DNA of 64,000 bases from Antedon mediterranea (taxonomy: Eukaryota > Echinodermata > Crinoidea > Comatulida > Antedonidae): positions 19,411,001 to 19,475,000 of the forward strand of contig NC_092673.1 of the NCBI RefSeq assembly GCF_964355755.1. The letters are read 5' to 3'. Numbering within the stretch: the stretch's first letter is position 1; each line of letters begins with the position of its first letter. The notes under the pieces were generated by a model that saw nothing but the letters and a program-made list of their open reading frames with translations, made no database searches and was not told the origin of the DNA. The translations under genes were made by a program, and so were the position numbers. Below are positions 22,695 through 33,255 of the stretch, one piece after another.

Positions 22695-24476
22695 TTAAAT
22701 ATAAATGTGGTAGGACGGAACATGAATTGGATTTGGACTGATAGAAGGAAAGGATTCCAGAGCCGCTGTAAATTTTTTCCTTGATAAAAGATCCGCCAAC
22801 ACGTTATCTACTCCAGGAATATGCATTGCACGGAATTGTATGTTATACTGGAGGCATATAAGTACTAACCGCCGAATAAGACGCATAAGCGTTTTGTCTT
22901 TAGCAGATTTCTTATTGATAACAGCCACAACAGCTGAATTATCACAACGAAACAAAATGCGGCGATTAGCGAGCTCATGCCCCCATATTTCTAGGGCAAT
23001 AACAATTGGAAATAACTCCAAAACAGCGATCGAAAAACCTACAAAGTCAGACCCCCAGTCGATGTAAAACCATCTGTCGCAAAATACTGCGGTGCAACCA
23101 AAAGACGCAGCTGCATCGGAGAATAAGCGCAGTGTCCAAGAATTTAGCCATTTTTCTGGAAGGATAAGGGCTTTTCCATTAAAAGATTCAAGGAATGTTA
23201 GCCATATCCGCAAATCGTCCTTAACTCCATGAGTTAAGCGAATGAAATGAGATGGATGTTTAGCTAATGACAGGAGGTTTATCATACGGCGTAAAAACGC
23301 CCTACCCGGCACTACCACACTACAAGCGTAATTAAGCAGGCCAACCATTGATTGCATATCGCGCAGTGTGACTTTTTTTCTATTTAAAAATTCAGTTATT
23401 TTTGTTACAGTTTTTGTAATCTTAGGTAACGGGAGGCGACATTCCATCAAGACTGTGTCCACCTCAATCCCGTATATTGTAATGACATTAGTCGGAGTTA
23501 CAGTCTTAGACGCCTTTATAGGAACCCCGATCTTGTCGCAAAGATATAAAAATTGAGACAGTGCGTTGTGGCAGTCATTAGAATCTTTTGGGCCGACGAA
23601 GAAAAAATCATCCAGAATATGGGATACATCCCTTACATTAAATTTATTACGCAGTATCCATACTAACGCTTTACTAAATGATTCGAAAATATTGCATGAG
23701 CGACTGGCGCCCATAGGCAGACACCGGCCATAAAAGAACCTGCCGTCCCAAGAAAACCCCAGCAAATGGTAATCATCTGGGTGAATAGGGATAATTCTGA
23801 AGGCGTCTTCTATGTCGGTCTTAGACATTAATGCCCTAGGTCCATTTTTTAATACTAATCTAACTACATCATCGATTGTGTCGTAGGAAACCTGTGAAAC
23901 ATCATGTGGAATCCCTGAGTTGACCGAAGCCCCCCGGGGGTACGACATGTCCTGGATAATGCGATATTTGCCTAATTCAGCTTTGGGAACAACACCCAAT
24001 GGCGAGGAGATAAATTTATCAAACGGAGGGGACTCGAAAGGGCCAGCCAATCTACCGAGTCGTAAACCATTAGAAATAAATTCTTCTATCTGTATCGGGT
24101 GATCGAGGGCACTTGGATGGTTGCGGGCGATGCCCAAAACCGGGGGCTTTAAACAGAGGAGACGGAATCTAAACGAGAAACCGACTAACAATTCGTTAAA
24201 CAATTCGTGTGTATACCCTGTTAAATACCTTGAAAGTTCATTTATTACCACTGGCGTTGGTAGATGGGTTTGCTCGAGTGCCGGTTTGACGACTTGTCGT
24301 TCGTGGTTTATTGCATTGAATTCTGGGGTGTGGTTGACGGCAGTCGGTACACAGATGTGAGAAGCGGCATGTGGGGGCGTGGCATTGCTTCCCAGCATTA
24401 AATTTGAAACATATCTGTTGGCCACGAAAATTATGCTGCCCCTGTGGACGAGAGTTAGGTCTGAAAGAAGATACAT
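22695..24476 (-). CDS. DIRS-type reverse transcriptase-RNase H
   Basis: 593 codons without a break. RT landmarks: FISSPLGVVPK (about 155), KTDIEDAFR (219), LPMGASRSC (253) and the catalytic HILDDF (LDD at 288-290). RNase H follows with FSDAAA (Asp 454), VLELFP (Glu 487), RCDNSAVV (Asp 512) and HIPGVDNVLADLLSR (about 552-566). It would make the element's cDNA in the cytoplasm or nucleus. It overlaps the Gag-like frame by 239 bp in a different frame, so expression would need frameshifting or an internal start; the first Met may not be the true start. This is the best-preserved gene of the element. Confidence 0.9.
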   Translation of the reverse strand: MYLLSDLTLVHRGSIIFVANRYVSNLMLGSNATPPHAASHICVPTAVNHTPEFNAINHERQVVKPALEQTHLPTPVVINELSRYLTGYTHELFNELLVGFSFRFRLLCLKPPVLGIARNHPSALDHPIQIEEFISNGLRLGRLAGPFESPPFDKFISSPLGVVPKAELGKYRIIQDMSYPRGASVNSGIPHDVSQVSYDTIDDVVRLVLKNGPRALMSKTDIEDAFRIIPIHPDDYHLLGFSWDGRFFYGRCLPMGASRSCNIFESFSKALVWILRNKFNVRDVSHILDDFFFVGPKDSNDCHNALSQFLYLCDKIGVPIKASKTVTPTNVITIYGIEVDTVLMECRLPLPKITKTVTKITEFLNRKKVTLRDMQSMVGLLNYACSVVVPGRAFLRRMINLLSLAKHPSHFIRLTHGVKDDLRIWLTFLESFNGKALILPEKWLNSWTLRLFSDAAASFGCTAVFCDRWFYIDWGSDFVGFSIAVLELFPIVIALEIWGHELANRRILFRCDNSAVVAVINKKSAKDKTLMRLIRRLVLICLQYNIQFRAMHIPGVDNVLADLLSRKKFTAALESFPSISPNPIHVPSYHIYI

Positions 24477-25188
24477 TCCCTAACGAAGCCAGTTTTAACA
24501 TAAGCTCTGGGTGAAGCACATCCCAATTTAAAGGCCTGCCCTGTCGTGCTTTGCGAAAACTTTCGTCATAGGTCCGCCAGTTCAGGTTCCCCAAAGCATG
24601 TAATTCTAGTATGTTGTTGACATATTTAAGCATAGGCAAACATTGAGCAGGCGATTTTTCAACAAATATGGACACGTATATTGTAACTGCCCGCATCCAT
24701 TCAGTAATTGTGATTAACTTTTTCTTACTGTTGTCTGTCTCTACACGGAGTTGTTTATCAATAATTGATAACGAGACCCCAGTAGTATCATTGTCGTTAT
24801 TGATCAGAGTCCTGAGGTCAATGTATCCATTTGCCCATATTTTATTTTTAACCGATAGTGGCACATTACTGCCCAGAGCAATCGAGTCAGTCATTGTTAT
24901 GTCGGCCCGAGACGGCTCACCTTCAAAGAGATCGTTTACAAACGCGTCCAATGGCTGAGCCTGTGTGGCATTATTCACAGTCAAGGATGTGGTAGCGGCT
25001 TGAGATGTTAGAAGACTGCCGCCTGGTGTCATGGGGCCAGTTGCCTCGCCCGCCTTCAATACCTTCGCAACTTCAGCCGCCAGTTTGGCGTAGTCTAGTG
25101 GTGGGGTCTCTTTGTTCGCCGTTGCCTTCTTCCTAGTGGTTTTTGGGACCGCAGCCGACGCTGTACGGCCTCTTGGAGCTTTCGGCAT
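24238..25188 (-). CDS. Gag-like protein with CCCH zinc finger
   Basis: 316 codons. A basic, Ala/Thr-rich N-terminus is followed by a helical middle region with SFRKARQGRPLNWDVLHPEL, then a CCCH finger (Cys 260, Cys 269, Cys 274, His 278, spacing 8-4-3) and a CTDC pair. The position just before and overlapping RT-RNase H, together with the nucleic-acid-binding finger, indicates the Gag-like protein of a DIRS-type element. The C-terminal end lies within the RT overlap. Confidence 0.75.
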   Translation of the reverse strand: MPKAPRGRTASAAVPKTTRKKATANKETPPLDYAKLAAEVAKVLKAGEATGPMTPGGSLLTSQAATTSLTVNNATQAQPLDAFVNDLFEGEPSRADITMTDSIALGSNVPLSVKNKIWANGYIDLRTLINNDNDTTGVSLSIIDKQLRVETDNSKKKLITITEWMRAVTIYVSIFVEKSPAQCLPMLKYVNNILELHALGNLNWRTYDESFRKARQGRPLNWDVLHPELMLKLASLGNVSSFRPNSRPQGQHNFRGQQICFKFNAGKQCHAPTCRFSHLCTDCRQPHPRIQCNKPRTTSRQTGTRANPSTNASGNK

Positions 25189-25335
25189 TTATACCTGTAT
25201 AGAAATCAAAGAAACACCTCTGATGGTTAGAAATGAAAAACATGGTTGACACATTGACTACTGAAAAGCGGAGTTAAATTTGTAACAATCGTCTGGTTTC
25301 CATAGTATGTGCTATATCCATGGTCCGCCTGAAAT

Positions 25336-26247
25336 TCACCGGACTGAGAACAAGAGGATGTGTCCAAAGCCCGAATGCCACAAGGCAAACATTAGGCCCG
25401 AAGGCAAGCATAAGGCCCGAGGGCAAGCATAAGGCCCGAGGGCAAGCATAAGGCCCAAGGGCAAGCATAAGACCCGAAGGCAAACATAAGGCCCGAAGGC
25501 AAACATAAGGCCCGAAGGCAAACACAGGGCCCGAAGGCAAACACAGGGCCCGAAGGCAAACATTAGTCCCGAAGGCCAAAATTCTTGCCCGAAGGCAAAA
25601 TATGTGGAGTTTCTGAACCTCTTTATATAAATTGAAATTAAAACTACTGGCCTTAAAATTTTTTCTGCGTGTAGAATAGCTTGTCGGACGCTACGTGCGT
25701 ACCGATACATCCCTGACGATCGGCCATTTGAAGAACTTCTGTTAAGATGTACGCCATCGGCGTGAATATGGGACCAGTCGTTCCACAGGCCTCTGTGATG
25801 CCAATATGTTACACATGCATCATCGGCATAATTCACCTGAAGTCGACGGTTAATGTCCACAACAGAGTCGTTGAAGTTAGAGCTTACCCGACTGGGGTGC
25901 CGCTTTAACAGCTGGCTAACCACAATATGTTTACACTCCAGTCCAAATTTAAGGTAGTCAATTAAATTATCGAGTTTGTTCATAATAAAATCATTAGATC
26001 GTTTCACAATGTCATTCTCTCCTAGATGAACGTAAACGATATCTTTCGGCGTAGACCATCCCTTAAGCAGATCAGGGAATTTGTATGCCGTTGCACCTCC
26101 GCGTGAATAATACTTGACATCGTTCAAACTTGCATCTAGGCGTAAAGCAAAGAATTCGCGTTCGCTGGTATAGCATTCCAACCGGCGTACAAACAAGTGT
26201 CCAACAAGACCTATTCTACATGTCGGGAAGGCAATTTTGTAACACAA
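25336..26247 (-). pseudogene. SGNH hydrolase domain of the DIRS-type element, catalytic Ser lost
   Basis: SGNH/GDSL layout: block I RIGLVGHLFVRRLE (about 11-24), block II Gly in YSRGGATA, block III HLGENDI (Gly 76, Asn 78) and block V HADGVHLN (Asp 164, His 167). Block I should carry Ser after GH (GHSFVRR), but here it is Leu. The codon TTG is one transition from TCG, as CpG deamination would give. The last 80 or so residues are read from the 19-bp minisatellite and then chance sequence. The frame lies upstream of the Gag-like gene on the same strand. Confidence 0.75.
25385..25605 (-). repeat. 19-bp minisatellite, about 11 copies
   Basis: The unit is near 'taaggcccgaaggcaaaca' (19 bp). Since 19 is not a multiple of three, each reading frame cycles through the same 19-residue repeat, seen as FAFGPYVCLRALCLPSG in two overlapping minus-strand frames. 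It follows the SGNH hydrolase domain and forms its apparent C-terminus. Confidence 0.92.
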
Positions 26248-27039
26248 CTTTTTGAATTAAACTTACACAATGAGTGCACAAACTATTGTTTCTACTTACA
26301 ATTGTTAAAAACCTTGTGAAATAAAGACACAAACACCTGTGCAGGTATAATCTTTAAAACGAAAATTCTTTAAATCTTTAAACACGTCTACTCCGGATGG
26401 ATGCTAAAAGCGAAAGGACACATACACCACGCGGATGTATCAAATTCCCCACGTTACCCGCCGCAGCCCACCACGTGATGACGTAGAGCCCCGCCCTCCT
26501 GCGGCACAAATTCATCTTTCTACCCAGGCTCGAAAAATGTGTTTTAAGAAATTTAATTTCCTCATTGTAGAAACAAACCTATTTTGAGTAAGAAATAGGA
26601 AAATATGAAACTAGAGAACTAAAAGAGGATAAATTATGTGTTTACTAATTTTGCTCTAGATAACATACTCAATTTTTGACAATTTCATAGCTACAACAAT
26701 TTTTTGTCAGAAATTTTTCTTATGAAAGAAAGTACTGGAGTTGATCATGAATTGTGTTTCATCCCAGAATCTTTTCAGCCAGGATTGTTTTTGTATTTGA
26801 GAAAAATGTTATGCAGATTTTCAACAAGCTTACATTGAAAAAAACAAGGGGTTTGATTATTATTAATGACTTGCTTTGTGTTTGTCTTTACTGTTTGCCT
26901 GTTTCCTCTAGATACAGGCAAACAAATCCTATGAAAATCATTATCATTAGTTTAATATTATTTTTATTAACTTTGTATTTAAACAAAAGATAAAGTAAAA
27001 ATCATCTGATTGTTTGAAACATGTATAAAGGTTATAGAA
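26248..27039. other. no gene recognised
   Basis: The first 300 bp may be the 5' end of the DIRS-type element (a GC-richer patch at about 26395-26515). The rest is AT-rich; the open frame 26754-26993 has no recognisable motif. Confidence 0.4.
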
Positions 27040-28342
27040 ATGTTTGGTTATTACTATATGATCCATTTATTACTAGACTAATATGCACTGCTTCCCCAGG
27101 GCTGTTAGTCAGGGTATTTGTGTGGGGTATTGTACTATTACTTTATGATCCATTTATTAATAGACTAAAATGCACTGCTTCCCCAGGGCTGTTAGACAGG
27201 GTATTTGTGTGGGGGTATTGTACTACCTTACTTTATGATCCATTTATTAATAGACTAAAATGCACTGCTTCCCCAGGGCTGTTAGTCAGGGTATTTGTGT
27301 GGGGTATTGTACTGCCTTACTTTATGCTCCATTTATTAATAGACTAAAATGCACTGCTTCCCCAGGGCTGTTAGTCAGGGTATTTGTGTGGGGTATTGTA
27401 CTACCTTACTTTATGATCCATTTATTAATAGACTAAAATGCACTTCTTCCCCAGGGCTGTTAGTCAGGGTATTTGTGTGGGGTATTGTACTACTTTACTT
27501 TATGATCCATTTATTAATAGACTAAAATGCACTGCTTCCCCAGGGCTGTTAGTCAGTGTATTTGTGTGGGTATTGTACTACCTTACTTTATGATCCATTT
27601 ATTAATAGACTAAAATGCACTGCTTCCCCAGGGCTGTTAGTCAGGGTATTTGTGTGGGATATTGTACTACCTTACTTTATGATCCATTTATTAATAGACT
27701 AAAATGCACTGCTTCCCCAGGGCAGTTAGTCAGGGTATTTGTGTGGGGTATTGTACTACCTTACTTTATCCATTTATTAATAGACTAAAATGCACTTCTT
27801 CCCCGGGGCTGTTAGTCAGGGTATTTGTGTGGGGTATTGTACTACCTTACTTTATGATCCATTTATTAATAGACTAAAATGCACTGCTTCCCCAGGGCTG
27901 TTAGTCAGGGTATTTGTGTGGGATATTGTACTACCTTACTTTATGATCCATTTATTAATAGACTAAAATGCACTGCTTCCCCAGGGCAGTTAGTCAGGGT
28001 ATTTGTGTGGGGTATTGTACTACCTTACTTTATCCATTTATTAATAGACTAAAATGCACTTCTTCCCCGGGGCTGTTAGTCAGGGTATTTGTGTGGGGTA
28101 TTGTACTACCTTACTTTATGATCCATTTATTAATAGACTAAAATGCACTGCTTCCCCAGGGCTGTTAGTCAGGGTATTTGTGTGGGGTATTGTACTACCT
28201 TACTTTATGATCCATTTATTAATAGACTAAAATGCACTGCTTCCCCAGGGCTGTTAGTCAGGGTATTTGTGTGGGGTATTGTACTACCTTACTTTATGAT
28301 CCATTTATTAATAGACTAAAATGCACTGCTTCCCCAGGGGTG
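27040..28342 (+). repeat. 88-bp minisatellite, about 14-15 copies
   Basis: The unit starts 'gatccatttattaatagact', followed by 'gcactgcttccccagggctg' and 'ggtattgtactacctt'. Spacings of 87-90 bp were measured at several 'gatcc' sites. Two neighbouring groups of three variant units (starting about 27656 and 27920, 264 bp apart) carry the same variants in the same order. The array continues after an insertion at 29339-29470. The frame 27021-27347 is a by-product. Confidence 0.93.
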
Positions 28343-29323
28343 TCACGAAAGCTCAGACCACGAAAGCTCAGACCCCCTAAGACCTAAGATCACGAAAGCT
28401 AAGACCCAACACCTAAGATTACAAATACTAAGATATACTACAGCTTAAAAACAATACTTGTTTATCCATACATAATTTTAAACACAGTAGGTTTCATTTA
28501 TTACCATAAATATAATTTAATACTACCGCAAAACATAGATAAACTCACATTATTTTCGCCCGTTGAGTAAATGTATATTTTTTCTTTACAACAAACAAAC
28601 TTGACGGGTTGTTTGTTGGTATATATTTACTCCATTGTGTTGGTTCAGAGGATGTTTTTCTTACGCACCTGCCTTTCTTGTATTTTGACTCCAAATTTGT
28701 TGACTAACTTTATCCTGAACACCACACTTTAAAATTAGGACTTATAAGTACTTTCAGAAGGAGAAACACATAATAACAAATAAATAAATCCTTTAAATTG
28801 ATGATTTTACAGATGTTTTTGTTTCTATGGAGCGCCAAAAGAGCAACAATAATAGTACAAGTATAAAAACAGAAAGAAAACGAAACAAAAAACTTATCAT
28901 GATTTTTAAATTAAAATTTATTTGCCAGTATTTATTTCTTCGTACTTGCATGATTATACTATTATCATTACAATTTTAATTTTACATTGTTCCATCCACA
29001 CTGTAGATGGACTCCACAGAGTTTTCAGCCCTCTATATAATTTTTGCTCTCTCTTTTGACGTTCCATAGAAACAAAAACATTGAACATGGGGTAGGCCTA
29101 CTGTACTGTAGGCTAGTCATTTTGTGTGCGAGAAAAACGTCTGTAATTTGTTACTTTTTATGTGATTCTTTTTCATGAAAGTGCCAATTCTAAGGTGTGG
29201 TATTCAGAATAAATGTTGGGAGTTAAAATACAAGGTAGGTGCGAAAGATAAATATTTGTAATCTTAGGTGTTGGGTCTTAGCTTTCGTGATCTTAGGTCT
29301 TAGGGGGTCTTAGCTTTCGTGGT
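28343..29323. mobile_element. foldback element inserted in the 88-bp minisatellite
   Basis: The ends are inverted copies of 'cacgaaagctaagacccaac' type sequence (about 28343-28425 and 29245-29323). Matching inverted segments continue inwards: 'ccacactttaaaattagg' near 28730 and its inverse near 29190, then 'tgtttttgtttctatgga' near 28815 and its inverse near 29065. Almost the whole element can fold on itself. The left tip has the 'cacgaaagctcagac' unit twice. No coding capacity. Confidence 0.8.
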
Positions 29324-29338
29324 ACTGTATTAGGTTTC

Positions 29339-29470
29339 TGCTTTCCCAGGGCTGTTAGACAGGGTATTTGTGTGGGGTATTGTACTACCTTACTTTATGA
29401 TCCATTTATTAATAGACTAAAATGCACTGCTTTCCCAGGGCTGTTAGTGTTAGTCAGGGTATTTGTGTGT
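29339..29470 (+). repeat. 88-bp minisatellite, continuation
   Basis: About 1.5 further units of the array at 27040-28342, displaced by the foldback element. Confidence 0.9.
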
Positions 29471-30285
29471 GGTATGCAGTAATACGATAGTTTAGTTTAG
29501 TTCTGTAGTTATAATGCTTTATATTTCACATGACAGAAGATTGTAAAAATCTGTTGAATCAGTAAGTTTGTCTAACCTGCATAACATAATGCCACACTCA
29601 TTTTGGTAGAAATACACCAGGAGTAGATCCAGGATTTAGAGGGGAGGGCTAATAATAGACTGGGGAAAGAAGCCTAGGCCCCATGGTTCTAATCAAAATT
29701 TTAAAATGTCCTCTTTCGCCATGCTTTTATAAAGTCTCCCACCATTTATTTTTTATGATTTTGGACCTCCACATACTAAAATGGCGGTGCGAAATAACAC
29801 TTTTGGTTTTTAATAATAAATGAACAATAAATGATATCATTTTTGAATAAAGAATTGTTTATCTCATAATAAATATATTTAATTTAAAATAAGGTAATGT
29901 AATGTGAAGTAGGTTAGACCTCCCTACTGTTAGGAGATACATTTATACCATTACTGTATATTATTATCACTTTGCCATAGTATTATACTGTATATATATA
30001 TATATATATATAAATGTTCGGTTCAATGTAACCGTCTAGAAAGTGCTCAATACGGTAAAGTAGAGCTAAAATATACGTTAAGTCTGGAAAAGAAGTAAAA
30101 ACTACAGTTTGGTCTCTACAGGCTTGTTTCGTGAGTCGTGCAACTCACTCATCAGGAGACTATAATGAGAAGAATCAATTACAACGCTGCTTATAAGCAC
30201 ATTTACTTGTAGAATTAGCATTTACAGGTGATATGTTTTGGAATGTCAGCTGTTATGTAACAATGCTTTCTTTCTGTGCCGGCCG
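29471..30285. other. no gene; (ta)n and repeat-like segment
   Basis: A (ta)n microsatellite lies at about 29990-30012. The stretch 30115-30165 contains 'ggcttgtttcgtgagtcgtg' and 'cactcatcagga', a 'TTTCG...CATCAG' arrangement also present in the palindrome at 53400-53524. It is probably part of a dispersed repeat. Confidence 0.4.
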
Positions 30286-30376
30286 GCAGTCTCATAGGTA
30301 CAATTACTAACAACCTGGTATATATATATATATATATATATACACCAGGTTGTTAGTAATTGTACCTATGAGACTG
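30286..30376. repeat. large palindrome with (ta)n loop
   Basis: A 34-bp arm starting 'gcagtctcataggtacaatt' and ending 'aacctgg' is followed by a (ta)n core and then its exact inverse ending 'cctatgagactgc'. It can form a cruciform and is likely unstable. Confidence 0.9.
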
Positions 30377-30418
30377 CTCATAACTCAAGTTGTCAGAGAC
30401 ACTTGTTTGATATTCCAT

Positions 30419-31318
30419 ATACCGTATATTTCGGTGTATAAGTCGCACCTGTGTATAAGACGCACCCCCAACTGAGAGTAAAATATCGGTATTTTTTATA
30501 TCGTCGATGTATAAGACGCACCTTATATTTCATCAAAACAATGTTTTTTTAAATTGTAATCAATATTATTGTAATAATATATTTTGTTATATCTACAACG
30601 GCGTCCTTTATTTAGGTTTTTTCTTACCTAGGCTCGGCCGCGCCCAGCCTCAACAAGTTCTTTCTAACTTGTTATTCATGAGTTTCGCCGCAACATCGAG
30701 TGCATGACCGTGTGTGTAACACGCACGTGTGTGTGGGCTAGCCTCGCTCGATCATTTCGAGAGGGCGCACGTTTTCACGGACAATCGTATTCGATTAGTA
30801 TCTATGTATCCGAGAAGTGTGTACGCTAGGTCCATGCATGGAGAAATCAGTTAGCTAACTGATTTCTCCATGGTCCATGCTATAATCACCTGGAGAATAT
30901 ACTAGTCGAATACCGTAAACACCATGTGCCACCAAAAGAAGGGCTTGCGCTTGGGGTACGGCGATCGTGCGTATAACTACTGTATAAATAAATACTATTC
31001 CAATCGTACGACGTAAACGTTTACAAATGATATTTTATCGAAGCGCCATAATGAACAAATCTTTTCATCATATTTAGTATAACATCATGCTAAAATGACT
31101 TGAAAACTAGGCCTAGGCAGAAGCAGGTTGCCGTTACGTTAGTTAGTTACTGTAGCTAGGCCTAGCCTACTCAGGCCTAGAAAACGAGGTGACGATAGCC
31201 TAGGCCTATGTACAATCTGTGTGGTGAGGCATTTATGTTCGGTGTATAAGACGCACCCTTAATTTAGAGGTCAAATTTGCGTGTCAAAAGTGCGACTTAT
31301 ACACCGAAATATACGGTA
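30419..31318. mobile_element. non-autonomous hAT-like TIR element
   Basis: The inverted ends start 'ataccgtatatttcggtgta', followed by 'taagtcgcac'. The 8-bp word 'tattccat' flanks both sides (30411-30418 and 31319-31326), as expected for the 8-bp target duplication of hAT elements. It is 900 bp long with no transposase. A 36-bp perfect palindrome lies inside. Confidence 0.75.
30837..30872. repeat. 36-bp perfect palindrome
   Basis: 'catggagaaatcagttag' followed directly by its exact reverse complement, with no loop. It lies inside the hAT-like element. Confidence 0.9.
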
Positions 31319-31326
31319 TATTCCAT

Positions 31327-31950
31327 CAGTCCTAATACGAATACTGAGATAGCTAAACTAAATGCTGTTAAAGTCTATTGACTAGAAGTCTGTTTGACTG
31401 TTTTGAACAACTGAAGTAAAGCTTTATATTAGCCTTGGGCTCAGCTATATTTGTAAGTCTTGAATTTCTTTATGTATTTTGATTGTGTGTTACCACCATC
31501 TTATACTTTGATAATTATTTTATATTATTAATTAATCTTTATCTTTATAATCATTTTAATTGATTTTGTTATCTTTTGCTTTTCTGTTTGAAGAATAAAA
31601 CGTAGATTAGATTATATAACTTATCCTTTGTATTGCCTATCTTCTGTTTGTGCCTTGTATGTAACAAATGGATATCTTTTTTCTATAATTAACCATTATC
31701 AGTAGGTCTATAAATAATATTATAAATACTATTATCACAACATAAAATGCCATAGTAGACTCTACTAAACAACCAGAGCCTCCAAATTAGCCTTAATATA
31801 AATTGTGTTTTATACCTAAACAATTCCTGGTAATCAAAATACACATTTTTACCCCAAAGCACAACATATTTAATGAATTTGCACTTTTTTTATAAAGCTA
31901 ACATTATATTATTATTGATAATTTGTGTATGTTATCCTATTTCTTATAGA
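31327..31950. other. no gene recognised
   Basis: AT-rich sequence upstream of the Roco gene. Polyadenylation-like 'aataaa' occurs near 31594, but no gene ending there was recognised. Confidence 0.4.
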
Positions 31951-32316
31951 ATTACTTTACATTTACCTACTCTATGTGCAAGGTGTCCTTTAAATATAAA
32001 GAGTTACAACATTGAATGATTACATTTACCTACTCAACATGCAAGGTGTCCTTTAAATATAAAGAGTTACAACATTGAATGATTACATTTACCTACTCAA
32101 CGTGCAAGGCATCCTTTAAATATAAAGAGTTACAACATTGAATTATTACATTTACCTACTTAACGTGCAAGGTGTCCTTTAAATATAAAGAGTTACAACA
32201 TTGAATGATTACATTTACCTACTCAACGTGCAAGGTGTCCTTTAAATATAAACAGTTACATCATTGAATGATTACATTTACCTACTCAATGTGCAAGGCG
32301 TCCTTTAAATATAATT
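31951..32316 (+). repeat. 63-bp tandem repeat, about 6 copies
   Basis: The unit starts 'gattacatttacctactcaa', followed by 'cgtgcaaggtgtcctttaaa' and 'gagttacaacattgaat'. The spacing of 'aggtgtcctt' is 63 bp. Confidence 0.92.
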
Positions 32317-33217
32317 ACAGAGAATTACACCAGTAGCGAGCTAGTAACAATGTGAAACTTTGGTTTAGTTGTTTATTTCCAAATGGGGAAGGTCAGATTT
32401 TTGTCGGAGGGAAAAGTTATTCATATTTTAAGTCTAGTAATTTCAATTTCAGTAATACATATGCTAGCTACTAAGTGTATCCTTACCATTTGGTAGGCCA
32501 AAATCCTTTCATATGGGGATCGTCGATTTGTCCATAATGATTGTGTTTTGCTGTCCGGATGTTTTCTATTTTAAGGCCAAAAAATCATAATTTTGCGTAT
32601 AGTTTTTTATTTCCTTGTAGTACTCTGGTTATCTTCATGTCCGTACGTCCAAAATATTAGGCAGAATTTCCTTAGTAATTATCACGGAGTAAAACTATTA
32701 TTATTTTCTTTTTTTTATTTTTGAGTGTGAGAAATTGAATGTATTACCAACCGGAGGTTTCATCGGGGACTTCCCCTGATTTGCATACGCAACAAATTTA
32801 TTATTTACTATTATCCAAATTTCAATAATCAATGACATGGCAGTTAATATTTTCTGATCATCTTATAGGCAAGTAGAGTGTTTATGACTTTTGAGTTGAG
32901 GGTGAGGGTGGTGTGGAATAAAAAATTGAGATTTTTTAAACTTCCTACATTGTGAACTATATGCTGGTGTAAACATTTTATGGAATAATGATTTTGCTTT
33001 TTATAAATAGTCTGGTATGTCAATCAACCAAAATTCGGATCTAAACCTTTTCTTTCAAGTGGTATGTCTGAATTAAATGTCCACTGCTCACAATAGAAGT
33101 GGAAAATAACCTTAGTAATTACTATTTTGACAAATAATTCGCTGTTCATATTTGTTTTATAATTTGGTTGTTAAATAAATACATAGAAATTAATTTAATG
33201 CAATTTATTCTTTACAG
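32317..33217. other. upstream of Roco start exon, no gene recognised
   Basis: AT-rich. It probably contains the promoter, a 5' non-coding exon or the first intron of the Roco gene, because the start exon is preceded by an acceptor-like 'tttattctttacag'. No TATA box or other core promoter could be assigned with confidence. Confidence 0.35.
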
Positions 33218-33255
33218 ATAACAGCGTCAATCAAGTGAAATGGCAGATTCACAAG
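33218..33255 (+). CDS. Roco exon 1: 5' UTR end and start codon
   Basis: An acceptor-like 'ttctttacag' precedes 33218. The exon has 22 nt of leader, then ATG at 33240 and five codons (MADSQ), and ends in phase 1 at 'gtaaaa'. I chose this start because it joins exon 2 in frame and gives a short, polar N-terminus. An earlier non-coding exon is implied. The following intron of 6.6 kb is the largest in the gene. Confidence 0.55.

Larger units (their letters stand above)
21749..26247 (-). mobile_element. DIRS-type tyrosine-recombinase retrotransposon, decayed
   Basis: Minus-strand order: SGNH hydrolase (26247), CCCH-finger Gag-like protein (25188-24238), RT-RNase H (24476-22695) and tyrosine recombinase (22674-21749). 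RT with a tyrosine recombinase instead of a DDE integrase defines DIRS-like elements (DIRS, Ngaro, PAT). SGNH hydrolases are known from Ngaro-type elements. No DNA methyltransferase domain was seen, which argues against DIRS proper. Terminal split or inverted repeats were not found by eye, so the limits are those of the coding regions. Confidence 0.85.

Noticed and set aside
770-28342. CRISPR array among the regular repeats
   Set aside because: The arrays are head-to-tail without unique spacers, and the sequence is eukaryotic.
30507-30707. Transposase in the hAT-like element
   Set aside because: The only open frame is 66 codons without any hAT motif; the element is non-autonomous.
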